NCBI RefSeq assembly: GCF_037975245.1
Contig: NC_092568.1
Coordinates: 2,666,001-2,730,000 of the forward strand
Reading direction: 5' to 3'
Source of the DNA: Apostichopus japonicus
Taxonomy: Eukaryota > Echinodermata > Holothuroidea > Aspidochirotida > Stichopodidae
Length of the DNA: 64,000 bases
Shown: piece by piece, positions 33,086 through 45,090 of the stretch
Position numbering within the stretch: the stretch's first letter is position 1
Layout: each line of letters opens with the position of its first letter
The notes under the pieces: model-generated
What the model was told of the DNA's origin: nothing
The model's database searches: none
What the model saw: the letters and a program-made list of their open reading frames with translations, nothing else
Translations under genes and position numbers: made by a program

Positions 33086-33800
33086 GTGATTCTCCTTTGC
33101 TACCCTACTTAATTACAATTTGAATTAACTCATTTTATGTTGATTGTTTTAGCAATAAAGCTCTTTGAGGATGTTGAATTAAACATTGTCAAAATGATCG
33201 TCAATTCTGCTTTAAAAAGTCAAGATAGAAAACCTAATATGATATAGCTGTAAATAGTTAATTTCACTTGTAAAATGTTTGTTTAATGGTGTATGGAGTG
33301 GGCAACCTACGACCCGCGGGCCACATGCAGCCCGCCAGTGATTTTTTTGCGGCCCTTAATTTGTCTCAAAAAAAAGAAAAAAATCAATCTATTTTACATC
33401 ATCACAAAAAACGAGCTAGCTGCTTAGAATTTATCGGCACTAATGATGCTGTCAGGTAGGCCTATTATTTAATTTTTTGTGAATACACACACCTATTTTG
33501 GAATCAAAGGTTTGAAATCAACAGCAGGTCGTTGGTAAGGTGCGGCCCAGTCCATTTTTCACTCCATATATCTGGCCCATTCATTCACAAAGGTTGCCCA
33601 TCCCTAGTAAAATCTAAAGACACGACACAGTATTGATCCTATCAGTGTCAGTTCACTTCCTGTGCTCAGTATCAACAAAGTTTGCTGTCATTTTTAATGT
33701 ACTGTGGGAAGAATAAAATTATATCTGAAATAGTGATTCTTGTTACCTCTCATCAAACTAGTGGCTGATAGCCATTATTATTATTATCTATATTTGTTTG
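33086..33800. other. Spacer between the two large hAT copies
   Basis: The 715-bp interval is unrelated to the flanking elements and contains the 314-bp MITE at 33293-33606. No coding signal was seen. Confidence 0.7.
33293..33606. mobile_element. hAT-type MITE of the GGGCAACC family, copy 1
   Basis: The left end ATGGAGTGGGCAACC is inverted at the right end as GGTTGCCCATCCCTA. The interior matches the element at 42807-43179 throughout: GGGCCACATGC, CTGCTTAGAATTTATCGGCA, AACAGCAGGTCGTTGGT and GTGCGGCCCAGTC. I found no matching 8-bp flanks, so the insertion is probably old. Confidence 0.8.
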
Positions 33801-35704
33801 CAGTGGCGGAGATTTCTTGTCAGAAGTGGGGGGGTTGCAGGCCATTGATGAAATAAAAAGTCATAACTGCTGGCTCACTATCTAAGTGGAGCGCCACCAT
33901 AAGTTGGCGCGAAGTGCACAAGAATTTTTTGGCAAATATTGCCTCCCAGATTGCAGTAAATGGCACTGCCCAGGCCTTGAAAAGCTGCATTTAACCAGGG
34001 GCGTATGCAGGATTTTCTAACCCGGGGGCGCGTATTACTATCTAAGCGGAGCGCCACCATTGGTTGGCGCGCAGCGTACAAGCAAATTTCTGGTTTTGGT
34101 ACCCCCAGATCACCGGAAATGGCACTTCTCGGGCTTGAAACTGACCAACCATATGTACAATTTTGCCTGAGAACCAAGTTTTTTCCAAATACTTTTTTCT
34201 CATCTAACCTTTTTGAAGATTGTCACCAGTCACATCACGTTCGACTTCATCACATATCCTGTGGATCATTGCTTTTGTAGGTGATTCTTCATCGCGGCCC
34301 ACAATATCCGTCATCCCCACTGTTCAGAATTTGAAAATTCACAATTCTCGTGAATAAATTCACTTCAAAACATACCCATAATGTTGCACAAAATATCATC
34401 TATGGACAACCGATATAGAAAAACCTCCTTCAAACCCTAACAGACGGGTCAAAATTGCACGAGTATGATGAAGTATGATGAAGAATGTTGGTTAGGGAAT
34501 TTTCGAAAATTCAGACGGCTACTAAAAAATTTCGTTGAAGGAAATAAAAATATACCAGATATTTCCGAAACCGAACAATACACACATCGACAGTTTTGAG
34601 CATGGGCGCAGATCAGTCTTGGATAATGGTGGGGACGCGTGTCTGTTCTATGACACTATCTAAGCGGAGCGCGACCATGGGTTCGCGCGTAGCGTGGGAT
34701 TTTTTTTGGGCAAATATACCTCCCAGATCGCCAGAAATAACACTTCCCAGACCTAATGATGCTCCTAAACCTCCTTAAGTTTTAGATCTCATGGCTTAGA
34801 AATTTAGTTTGGAGAAATACATGGGCGTCTGCAGAAAGAAAATCAGGGACAAATAATCCAAGTAGACTTATGTATATACGATGGGTCTGGGGTCCTCTCC
34901 CAGAAAACAAATATAGACTGCCGTAAATGCGATTTCCGTCCTATATTTAACAACTGTGGATAAAATACAATAAAATGAGAACTGCTGCATGTCATTTGCA
35001 CAATGCTGGATCAAACTGCGCCAAAGTTCAATACAGGGGAACTTGAAATGCAGCTATTGGTCAAGACAAATTGGTGGGGCCACGGTATATCATGTCCCCA
35101 CTACTGAAAAAGTTGGTGGGGACGCGTCCCGCTGTCCTCACCAGGATCTGCGCCCATGGTTTGGAGGCTGTTTATCGTGGAACGTTTGCTTTACAAATTC
35201 GAATAATTTTGTCACTGTTCCTCTTTCTCTTCCCGTTTTCTTGCCGTATTTTCTACTCCATCCTTTTCTCCTTTTCTCTCTTTCTTCTTTTTCTTTTCCT
35301 TCCTTCACCTCGTTGAAGTTGGCAAGTGTATACAGTTTCAAAGCTATTCAACAGCAACAAAACGTTATTTTGTGTATGTCTGTTGTGGGTGAAGTTAGCG
35401 CTATGAGCTACAAGTTCCAATGCGAAGGTGGGGGAAAGGGGCTAGAAATAATGTGTGGGTCAATTCTAACTCGGTTTTCGGTCGTTAATTGCTGATGTAG
35501 CCTACCAGGTAAATAGTTGAAATGACTTTAACAATTTCAAATTAATATAATTTGATTTATTATGCCATTTGGAGCACATAACATAGGCTATAACAGAACA
35601 TTACTGGCAAAAACTAGGGGGGGTTGATTGTGTGGGCCAACCCCCCCTCTTCAAAAAGTGGGGGGGTTAAAACCCCCCCAACCCCCCCTGTTTCTCCGCC
35701 ACTG
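33801..35704. mobile_element. Nested non-autonomous hAT-type element, copy 2 (1904 bp)
   Basis: It has the same termini and interior as the copy at 31148-33085, in the same orientation, differing by scattered substitutions and small indels (for example a longer insertion near 35051 and a deletion near 35187). TTTGTTTG at 33793-33800 and 35705-35712 is a perfect 8-bp duplication, different from that of copy 1. This shows an independent insertion rather than a segmental duplication. No transposase frame is present. Confidence 0.92.
34601..35158. mobile_element. Inner hAT-type element nested in copy 2
   Basis: Termini are CATGGGCGCAGATC and its inverse. Flanks GTTTTGAG (34593-34600) and GTTTGGAG (35159-35166) match at 7 of 8 positions. 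The nesting is shared with copy 1, so it predates their separation. Confidence 0.8.
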
Positions 35705-38700
35705 TTTGTTTGTCATCTAAGGACAAGTGAGACATTTCTAATGTGTCTGTGTAAGAAGTGGACTGGTTTGGATAACTCTGACATCAACAGTTGAAGACAT
35801 AAGTCATTCTTTCCTTGTCATGGGGTTCACCAACTAATTGAAATTCACCATATTTCTAGAAATGAACCTGATGCATATTGGTGTGTGTGAAATTGATGCC
35901 TAAGTATCAACACAATAGAAGGATAATGCTTTGTATGAGGGCTTGCAGTTCTCTGAAATGGGTATTCGATGGTTTAGAAGGTGGAAGCAAGGTTTTGTAC
36001 ACCTGCTTATTAGGGTGGTACATTTGGTTGCATCAACATTGAAGATCATGCCTGGGTTCATATGAAATGTTGCATTAGTGGTTAGATCTAGAGATATAAC
36101 GAGGTCTCAAGACAGTACTTACAACTTATAGACGCTTTCCACACAGCTTCGTTTTGGGGCATTGCCATATAAAAGTTTGCGAGCAGTAATTGGTATGACT
36201 TATGGGATCATTATTGAATGAAAATAATAGAATATTACCAAATTATGCAGAATTGACAAAAATGTGACAAAACCCAAAAAGATTATCAGAGTACTTTCCT
36301 GAATGCTTTGAGACCCAAATCATTCCTAGATTAAAGAAGAAGGCATTAAATGACTCGATATTAAAGGGAAAATGTTTGGAAGGAGCCAGTTTATTCGACC
36401 TACGGGTGACCATATCGAAGTATAATAGCATATTTGTCGCTATTATTCCTCCATCTGTACTGTTGTGGATTACTTTCTAAATTCTTGCACATTTGCTAAC
36501 ACAGATATGTGAATAAGTCAATCCTCATTTATTAAAAGCTGCTGTATCATATATAACTCGTTAGATAGAATGTTCGCCGCTTCTTTGTACAAGTAATATT
36601 CCACCAGCTGTTCTTACAACGAGGAAGCATTTTTATTCTGAAGAAAATTTGTGAAATTGTGCAAAGTTTCTTATTCCATTATATCACTTTCTGGACATTG
36701 TTACTTATAACACAATTCGATCGGAATAAAAGCCCAAAAATTGTTGAAGGCTCTGCAGTAAATGTGCAAACAGCTTGAAGGTGGAAATTCCTTCAGAAGC
36801 TTTGCTAACATATGTGGGTTGGTATAACTTAAAGATGTTATACTGTACCCCTTAGGGTATTAAATCCTACTGTTGTAAAGAAATTGATTAGACCAGGGTA
36901 AGGCCATTATAGTAACCTGCGACATTGCCAACACATAACCTACGGCTTACATTTGATCAGGTTAATATCTAATCTTCACCTTTAATGAACGGTTAGTCTC
37001 TGCCTGGAAACCGTTTAGCTTAAAATAGTTAAATTATGAACGTAAAATTAAAAGTCACATGTGAAGTTATAGTATATATCTTGCACGTGCTACTGAACAT
37101 AACATGACTGTCGCAGCATAAGCTTTCAAAAATTAAGTAACCAGGTATGTTAAATTCTGATTGGTTGCTGTGTAATGTGTTCAAGGAGTAACTCTCAAGG
37201 AGAGAACAGCTCTAGAATACTGATACATGCTACAAAGTAAAATTTAATTTGTATTTGTAGTATTTATGTACATTGTCATAATGTAACCCTTTTTTTGATA
37301 AGAACAGTTTAATACCCTGAAAGAATCAACGTTCTTGCCCAGATATTGGTTACAGGAAGTGTAAACTCTCGGACTCTGTGGAGGTAAATATAGATGGTGA
37401 GAAAAGTTTTGCACAGAAGCTTATCGAATGGATTAATTTCAGTTCAAAGTAGTTTTTCTATTTTGATATATGGATAATGATTGCTGTGGATGTGTTTATC
37501 TAGCAGATGTAAGATACTGATTGTATTAATAATATGTAAGTCTTCATCGGTCCAAGTAAGATGAGGATGGGAACTGTAAACTAAGAGATAGGCTAGTCTG
37601 GAGTTACACCTCAGAGGAGTATTGTGCAATAGGTCACAAGGTAACAGTATTAAACATTATGTCACAGACATTTACGTGACCATACACTGTATAAAGTGTT
37701 GTCTGTACACTAACGTGTGTTAATAGGGAACACATACTACATACTGTAGATCTGTGATAGCCTGATACATCCAGAGTAGTCATCAGCCGATATTTCACAT
37801 ATTTTCATTCAGATTTGGAAAGTGTTAAAGGAAGAACTATCAATGGAGATGGTATTTGACTGTGAAAGGCTGACTGAGTCTTAAACTGTCAAGGTCTGTT
37901 GACAGAGAGGGTGGGGGTACATACAGGTTCTGCGACACGAGTGTTGTACATGTTACATACCACACGCAATCAACAGCATAAATTTATGCAAAGTGCAAAG
38001 TTGTTAGTAGTGAACAGGTTACCAAGAGCAGGAGGACGTTATAGAAATATGTTTTCTTTTCCAAAACCTACACGGTTATGAAACAACATAGGTGAAAAAG
38101 ATACCCTAGTTGAATTACGATGTTTGGAAATGTTGTGCTGTGGTATAGCATTACAGTGAATGGTTACCGATTGACCTATTCAGAAAGGTCACAGACAGAA
38201 ACAACACATGCACAGATGTCGTCTCCCAACTAGCTTTTCCAAAATGGATTGATTGAGATGGTTGTAGCTATCAGTTAAATTCATGGTATTCAAACTGTTT
38301 GGTGAGACCCTACTTGTCACCTTCCTAATCTTACCCTCCAACGGCTGAGTTTGTGGCATGGGGAGGTGATCTAATGGGATGGGGCAACCTCTGTCCTTTG
38401 AGAAACTTTTATATGATATTTGCAGTGATTGATAGCTGCAAAAGAGGGCATATGCAGAACCAACAATTGAGGAAAGAAAGTGATCTGTACTTTTGAAATT
38501 ACATGTTAACGTAAACAACTGATTAAATGGAACATGTATTGCAAAAAAAAGTGAACTCTGTAAATGATATTTACAGTTAACTTAAGTAAAAAAAAAAATT
38601 AGTCATGTGCTTTGTTTTTAGTTGAGGGTATAGCTATTTTTCTAATACATTATTGTAGAAGTTATTGTACAGTAAGCCATGTGTATGAAAGTTTGTTTAT

Positions 38701-40382
38701 CCATGTTTTGGAACCAATTAAACATATTAACAATCTCTATGGACTAACTCTTGTCTCCATCTCTTTGTACTACATAGTAGATTAATCCTGGTCTCACAAT
38801 GTTTCATAGGGAAGTGGATGCGAGTTGCCAATTCAGAATTGCATCAAATCCCAAAATGAGATGAATTCTTCATTATGTTAGGTATTGGTCTTGCTCTCTT
38901 CATCGCCCAACTTCTCTCTTTTGAAAGTACCTATTTTTTTAAAAACCATTTTAAGAAATTCTAAAATGTGAAAACTCAGTAAATAGTACACTATTTATTG
39001 AATGAAAGATATTAAAATGTCTTCAAGAATTTAAATTGAGATATTTTTATTTTTACATTTTTCAAATGTCTTTTGAACCAAATAAAATGCGGCCTTCAAA
39101 TACACCGCTACCAATATACAGCAGTAGAAGCTGCTCACTCAGCATTCCACCAGTTTACGTGAAAATAATTGAACTTGCACAAAATACATTTGATAAAACT
39201 ATCGCAGAACAGTGATTTCAATTTGAAATGCTAATGATGTGTTCAATATCTGCTCAACAATGTGTCTTCCACAGGGTTCCCACATCTTCTTAAACTTGAA
39301 ATCCCATGGCTTCTTCATGACATTCGAAAATCCCATGATGTTTTTTTCAGAGATGTTTTTTCATGAGATGTGGGCAACTCTTTATGGTAAAAACAGAACC
39401 AGCAACAAAACAATTCAAGAAAATCACTCCACTTTCCATCACTTTTTGGCAATTGTTATTCTTCTCCATGACATTTTTCAAACCTGGAAATTAACTCTCA
39501 ATGTTCCATGACTTTTCCAGGTTTTCCATGAGAATCCTATGCCGAATATGATGACTCACTGAATTCCCTACCTACTTAAGATGTCCACTTTACAGTTGCC
39601 CACAACATTTCCAACATTTTGCTGACCTAACTTGACCACTGTCTACCAACCAAACACCATATATTTCTTGTACTAAAGTGAATTCACATAGACCAACATG
39701 ATCTACACACAATAATTAATTTCAGTCTTGGTTCATTCTCACAATTCTGTCTTAAAAGCATTGCAAAATGCAGTGAAATATAGGAGATGTCCCCCATTTT
39801 TTTTTTAACCATCTAATAAAGCCTTGCCTGCCCCAAAATATAGATTTTACAACTTGTGAGTAAAAGAATGATAGTGATTTCCTCTGAGGGGTTTTGTCAT
39901 TTCCCAATTTATTAAAAAGCTTGTACCCCTTGAAATGGGAATAGTGTCACTTGTGGATTGCATGAGCCTAACTTCCAATTGACCAGAACAAATAACTTAT
40001 AATTTATGTTAAAATACATCTTGTGATCTTCCATCGTCATGATTTGATATCCATGTCTCAGCTTTCAGAAGAATGTAAAATTGATCATTGTTACCATGGA
40101 ATTGGACTGCAAAATAGGACTGACAACATCAACCATGATATTTCCTTCCATCTTGACTTAGTAAACATCTAATAAATTGATGCTCACACTATTAATCCGA
40201 GTCAGACTTGACTTAGACATTTCAAAATTACATTAAGGCATTAAAACATTTCAGACTGATTAAAAAGACTTAAAAGAGACTCCTTCTTCCTTCTTCTTAA
40301 AGCAAAACTATGGGTTCTTTATAGTCACTACATGAGTTAACATCATGTATCCTTATGAGAGACAGACAACATTTCATCATCA
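35705..40382. other. Intergenic interval between RAB4 and CCSAP
   Basis: RAB4 and CCSAP face each other across this region. Its right part should contain the CCSAP 3' UTR (minus strand, from 40382 leftward). Apart from the hAT-type MITE at 39272-39540 I recognise no gene, RNA or repeat. The open frames present are short and lack splice context. Confidence 0.6.
39272..39540. mobile_element. Degraded hAT-type MITE of the CAGGGTTCCC type
   Basis: The left end CAGGGTTCCCACATCTTCTT and the interior words TTCCATGACTTTTCCAGG and TTTTCCATGAG are characteristic of a widespread animal MITE group ending in GGGAACCCTG. Here the right end has decayed to AGAATCCTA. No target-site duplication was recognised. 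Confidence 0.65.
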
Positions 40383-43300
40383 TCATCTCGATGGAGTCCT
40401 TGCAGAAAAGTTTCTTTGATACTCGGTCAGCCATATATCATCCTCCTTGTCATTTAGATGAGTGGAAGCATTGAAGAGAGCCCTGGTCCTTTTCTTCTTC
40501 AAGGTCTCTCTTCGTCTTTCCTCCTCGTTTCTTAAGATGTCCAATTCTCTTCTCTTGAATGCTCTCAGTGCAGCTGGATGAACCTGCGAAAGGTATTTCC
40601 AAACATTTTACAAGAATACTTGAACATTTTCTCACGAGATAGAAGACTTGTGTAACTCTACCGTTGAGTAGGTAAATGCACACTGATATACTTTGATATT
40701 ACAGCAAGCAGTCAGTAACAACTCCCAAGGAATCAACAAACCAAAAATGTAAATATACATAAATCAGCTTGAATATACCAAATTTGCTTGTTGATATATA
40801 GGGAATGATTTATCTAGCATTGTGTAGCAAAAATGGTCTGATTGCTACATGTAATTTGCAAAATTGTCGAGTAGTTTTTTTGTTTAACGCAGCATTCTAT
40901 GAGGGACAATATTTAGAGCCTTCAAAACTAAACTACTAAAATTGAACAATAAATTATTCCCCTTCTCTGATGTCCTGAACTCCTGATTTATACTGACTCT
41001 GTCAATGGCTAACCAAAGTACGTATAATAACATTTTAAGCACAGTCTTGGATTTAAACTTACCAGTATATAATTTTAAATTGCCATATATATGCCACATA
41101 CCAAATTTAAACTGGTGTACATTTTCAAATGCCTGAGATTTGTGAATTATAGACGTACCATAGTAACACTACATACTAAAAACGATTCATCTGAACTCAT
41201 TAATCCAAGATCAATTCTCTCACTATGTAAAGCCAGCCATGCACTGCTTGAAGTGAATGCGAACAGACTCAACTTTTGTCATCCGTCGTTGTCGACACGC
41301 AGAGCCTCACAACTGAACCTAACACAATAAATGACTGCATATAAAGACATTCTTCTGTTGAGGACCAGTTCTCCTTAAGGTCACATGCAAAATTTATATC
41401 CCTGTGACTGGTTACATTAAATGAAACTGGGCAGTTGAAGTTGTGAACTGGCATGAAAGAGGAGGACTGCCAGTTAGGAAAACACTACATGTTGTGTTTC
41501 TCCGACTAAAGCTGACATTTATTTACAAGAGGCTGAAGTCTTATCATGATCAATCTCATATATATTCTTAAGCACACACACACTGCCTGACTAGACACAA
41601 TTCTCCACCTCACGATGGTCAATTTGAATCGGTTTGCAGTCAGTCTAGAGCAGGTGCAAACATGTCACCCTGCCCACATCTAACTTTTCTTCAAATAGAC
41701 CTTTCAGCGTAGAAGAGAATAGTGTGATCTGGACGAGTTGTCTTGGAGGAAACAAAGGCGCTGTGGAACAAGATTTACCTCATTTGCAGCTCTGACGTTG
41801 AACGTTTGTTTTGCGCCGACCCCTTTTGTGGCATCTGCCCAGCCAAATGCAAGGAAAGGTGGTGTGAGGTCACTTCTCTCACATTTAGCATCCTTATTTG
41901 GAGATGAGATTGGTCTAGACTTTCTCTTTTGTCTCAAACCTGACTGTTTCTTCTTTCCTGATGACTTTCTAGCTATTACGAGAAAAAAAGAAACATCTTT
42001 GGCGAGCTACAAAAAATATGATCTCGCTGTTAATGTGACTCTTTATCTTCCTTTTTTACTAGTGAAGAGAGTACTTTTCAAAGTTTCTCACATAAATAAT
42101 TACAAACTTGTAAACCAAAAGACACAAAAAAGTACAAACCAAACAAAGTATGGGCGAAGGGAAGGAAAATCCCAGAGTAGTTTCGCACAACTAGTACAAA
42201 TACAAAAAGTATATAAAGCAAAACATGTTTTGTAATTGTTACATATCTTTAAGTCAGAGCAAAGTAAGACACACACACGACCATCATCTTTAGCTTATAA
42301 ATATGTCAGAGATGGTTTTTGATAGACAACTCCTGCAAACAACAAAGAAAACCCTTGTTCTTGTTTGGGAGATATCCTAATATCCTCTTTGGGATCTATA
42401 AGTTTGTAAATATGTGATGTCATAGTGCCACTAAAATATGAAACCTTTCACTTTATTTTTCTCTCTCTATTTTTGTTGTTGTTGCATCCTTCTTTTTAAG
42501 ACCGTAGACTGCTAACAGTGCTGACACTGAAACCAATGACATCATAAATTTTGTAGTTCATAGGTCATGTTAAGAGGTTCAGTATGTTAAGATTCAGTAT
42601 TTGCAAAAGCCAGCTCCATTACAGAATCATAAGTTAATATATAAAGTGAAACATTACAACATATGATGTCATAATCAGACTTGATAAAGTCTTCAACCTT
42701 CTTGGTAAGGAACATTAAGTCTGTGGTATCTCCCACACAGAATTTAGCATATTTAGCTCGGCTGTTTGAGGAAGTTTTTCATGACAGTTTTCTTCATCAC
42801 ATAGACCGTGGGTGGGAAACCTACGGCCCGGGGGCCACATGCGGCCCACCAGTGATCTTTTTGTGGCCTGCGAGATGTCTCAAGAAAAAGCAATTTATTT
42901 TACATCATCACAAGAAAACAAGCAAGCTGCTTAGAATTTATCGGCACTAATGATGCTGTCAAGTACAGTACTGCAGGCCTATTATCCCAATAAATTATCA
43001 ACTGTACTGTATTGACATTATGTTTTTGTGAATACAGATTAAGTACACACACCTATTGCTTGAAAGTCCTCGGAATCAAAGGTTTGAAATTAACAGCAGG
43101 TCGTTGGTTAGGTGCGGCCCAGTCAATTTTTTCACCCCTTATATCGGGCCAATTCATTCAAAAAGGTTGCCCACCCCTGACATAGACCAATAAATGATGG
43201 TTAGTGTTCTGTCTCCAACTCTCCATTATGGGCTGAACTTTGGGAGTTCATGTTCTGAACACCTCAGATATAAAGAAAACCATAAAGAGACTTTGTTCAA

Positions 43301-44120
43301 CGCATGTCACTGCCGATATTCAACCTTGAAAAGTTCAAACTTTTGTCTGCTTGATTAATAATATATTAACAAGTTTTATAACCCACTGTACTGTACCACT
43401 ATGCAGTTCCACAACAGTGTCAGAGAACATGTTTCTATACTTCTAGCATAATATGAAATGTGAAACACATGTTTCGTGTTTGTTATCAAGTAATTAAGTT
43501 TTATTACTAGCTTTTACTTGAACACTTCCTTGTTCAGGAAGAAATGTTTTCTTCAGAATAATACACTAGCATGTATACATGAGATGAAACCAAGTGAATA
43601 TGGTGAAAATTGAACTTAGGTTGGTTGTGCAATTAGTACATAAAATCCAACTGGCTGATTTTTAAAGTCAGAATCCTGTCTGTAACTTTCAGTTTCTTGT
43701 ACAGAAATTTATTTCATGGACAAAAGAAAACACAAAGTTTTATAACAAACGCAAACAAGTGGTACCTGGTGGTGTTGGTGTGTTCTTCTCAGAACTGATA
43801 TGACGGTTCCTGTCTGGAGTAGAACGAAGATGTTCCGGCCGTTTACCGCTCCATTCTGGTGTTTGAACTTCCTTCTCAGTCCTTGCTACATGTATTTCAT
43901 TTTCATCTGGTAGTCTCTCTCTATTACTGTTGTTCAGATTCAGTTCATTTCTGCATAACTTTCCATTCTCTGATTCACTGTCCCAATCCCATTCCACGAA
44001 ATTATGTTGATGTTCCAACTGCCTACGCAACACGCAGTACTGGTAGTTGCTCCTATATGCATCGTGCGTGTGCCTTGAAGGTTCTCGAAACTGTCTCTTG
44101 TATTCCGTCCTCTTTCCCAT
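40383..44120 (-). CDS. CCSAP: Centriole, cilia and spindle-associated protein, complete 3-exon gene
   Basis: Coding exons on the minus strand are 44120-43766, 41972-41779 and 40583-40383, giving 249 aa with consistent phases; human CCSAP is about 270 aa. Three blocks match the family. The N-terminal KTEYKRQFREP (about residues 4-14) is followed by an R/L-rich helix and an acidic Trp-containing patch (EWDWDSE). The central block is PPFLAFGWAD (156-165) with QTFNVRA. The C-terminal blocks are VHPAALRAFKRREL and WLTEYQRNFSAR (234-245). The regions between are low-complexity, as usual for this protein. CCSAP binds tubulin polyglutamylation-rich structures (centrioles, spindle, cilia) and has no enzymatic domain. 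Exon 1 ends at the unusual donor G/GTACCA. A splice acceptor at 44146-44148 shows that 25 nt of 5' UTR join a non-coding exon further right. The gene is tail to tail with RAB4. Confidence 0.88.
40584..41778 (-). other. CCSAP intron 2
   Basis: The intron runs from donor GAG/GTAAAT to acceptor CGCAG. No element was recognised. Short open frames are without context. Confidence 0.65.
41973..43765 (-). other. CCSAP intron 1
   Basis: The intron contains the hAT-type MITE at 42807-43179. Otherwise it is AT-rich sequence with no further feature. Confidence 0.65.
42807..43179. mobile_element. hAT-type MITE of the GGGCAACC family, copy 2 (373 bp)
   Basis: The left end CGTGGGTGGGAAACC is inverted at the right end as GGTTGCCCACCCCTG. 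ACATAGAC at 42799-42806 and 43180-43187 is a perfect 8-bp target-site duplication. Subterminal CGGCCCGGGGGCCACATGC is typical of this hAT MITE type. It inserted in CCSAP intron 1 and has no coding capacity. Confidence 0.9.
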
Positions 44121-44245
44121 CTTTACTCTCTTATGCAGATGTCAACTGCAAGGAGGAAAATAAAGTCAATTGGACATAAGTAAGCTTGAGGCTATGGGAC
44201 TAAGGACTTTTTGGGGTTAAGAGACCTTGTATAAACTGAGCTACT
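44121..44245 (-). other. CCSAP 5' UTR segment and splice acceptor
   Basis: On the minus strand TCCTCCTTGCAG ends at 44146 and is followed by 25 nt of leader before the ATG at 44120. The first, non-coding exon must lie to the right. The LINE remnant beginning at 44246 therefore sits inside the 5' UTR intron, assuming the acceptor is used. Confidence 0.5.
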
Positions 44246-45090
44246 AAGTTTCTCGGTACTATTATCTTAACTGGAAAAATCATATTTCATATATCTGTAG
44301 TAAAATTGCCGGTGCAAATGGAATTATATATAGATTAAAACATGTTCTTCCGAAAGATACATTATTGACTTCATATAATACTCTAATACTTCCACACCTG
44401 AATTATAATTTACTTGCTTGGGGAGGTGCAAATAAATCACTGTTGCATAAATTATGTAAACTGCAAAACCGTGTAGTTGGTGACATTTGTATTGCCCCGT
44501 ATATTGCTCACTTGGGTCCTCTTTTTAAGAGTCTGAACGTCTTAACTATTTTTGATTTATTTGATTATCAGCTTGGTATTTTTATGTTTAAGTTTAATAA
44601 TGGAAATCTTCCTCTTATTTACAACTCATATTTTCATTATAGATATAATCTGCATCATTACAACACTAGATCGATGTATTCTCTAAACATTCCATATTCA
44701 AGAACTAGACTTAGACAGTCCCAGATTCGTTCAAGTGGTGTTACTCTCTGGAATTCACTCTCATCTAATCTCACTGAATTGAATATTACTTTATATACTT
44801 TTAAAAATAGGTTGAGAAAAAAATTGATGTTGACTTCATATTACATGTAATTATATGCATATTTAGACCAATCTTAAATGTTGCTGTTATTCTTTTGTAA
44901 TTAGCACATTGCTAATTATTTTTTTAATTTCATTTCCTTTCTTTATTGTTAGGGGTCAGACTCGAAAAGCTTTGCTTATTCTGACTCCTCTACCCATCAT
45001 ATGTATATATAAACTGATTATTGCATATAATTTATTATATTTAAGTATATTAATTTAATAATTATCATGTTATAAAATATAAATTAATGA
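44246..45090 (+). mobile_element. 5'-truncated, frameshifted non-LTR retrotransposon (LINE)
   Basis: Translation from 44246 gives KFLGTII. After a frame change it continues NWKNHISYICSKIAGANG, LPHLNYNLLAWGG, LCKLQNRVV, HHYNTRS and LWNSLSSNL, and stops at 44850. This is the C-terminal part of a reverse-transcriptase ORF2 (thumb region onward) of the CR1/L2/Crack type. The change of frame near 44262 makes it a dead copy. Its 3' UTR (44851-45090) includes the hairpin-like AAAGCTTTGCTTATTCTGA and ends in AT-rich sequence. Confidence 0.85.

Noticed and set aside
34989-35495. 168-codon plus-strand open frame inside the second hAT copy
   Set aside because: No transposase motifs; composition changes along it, and the equivalent frame is broken in the other copy.
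31148-35704. A 2.6-kb segmental duplication
   Set aside because: The spacer is not duplicated and each copy has its own perfect 8-bp flanking duplication, so two insertions explain it better.
41738-42235. 165-codon plus-strand open frame
   Set aside because: Its first part is the antisense of CCSAP exon 2, whose minus-strand product has family-specific motifs; the rest is AT-rich intron.
43859-44179. 106-codon plus-strand frame
   Set aside because: Antisense to CCSAP exon 1.
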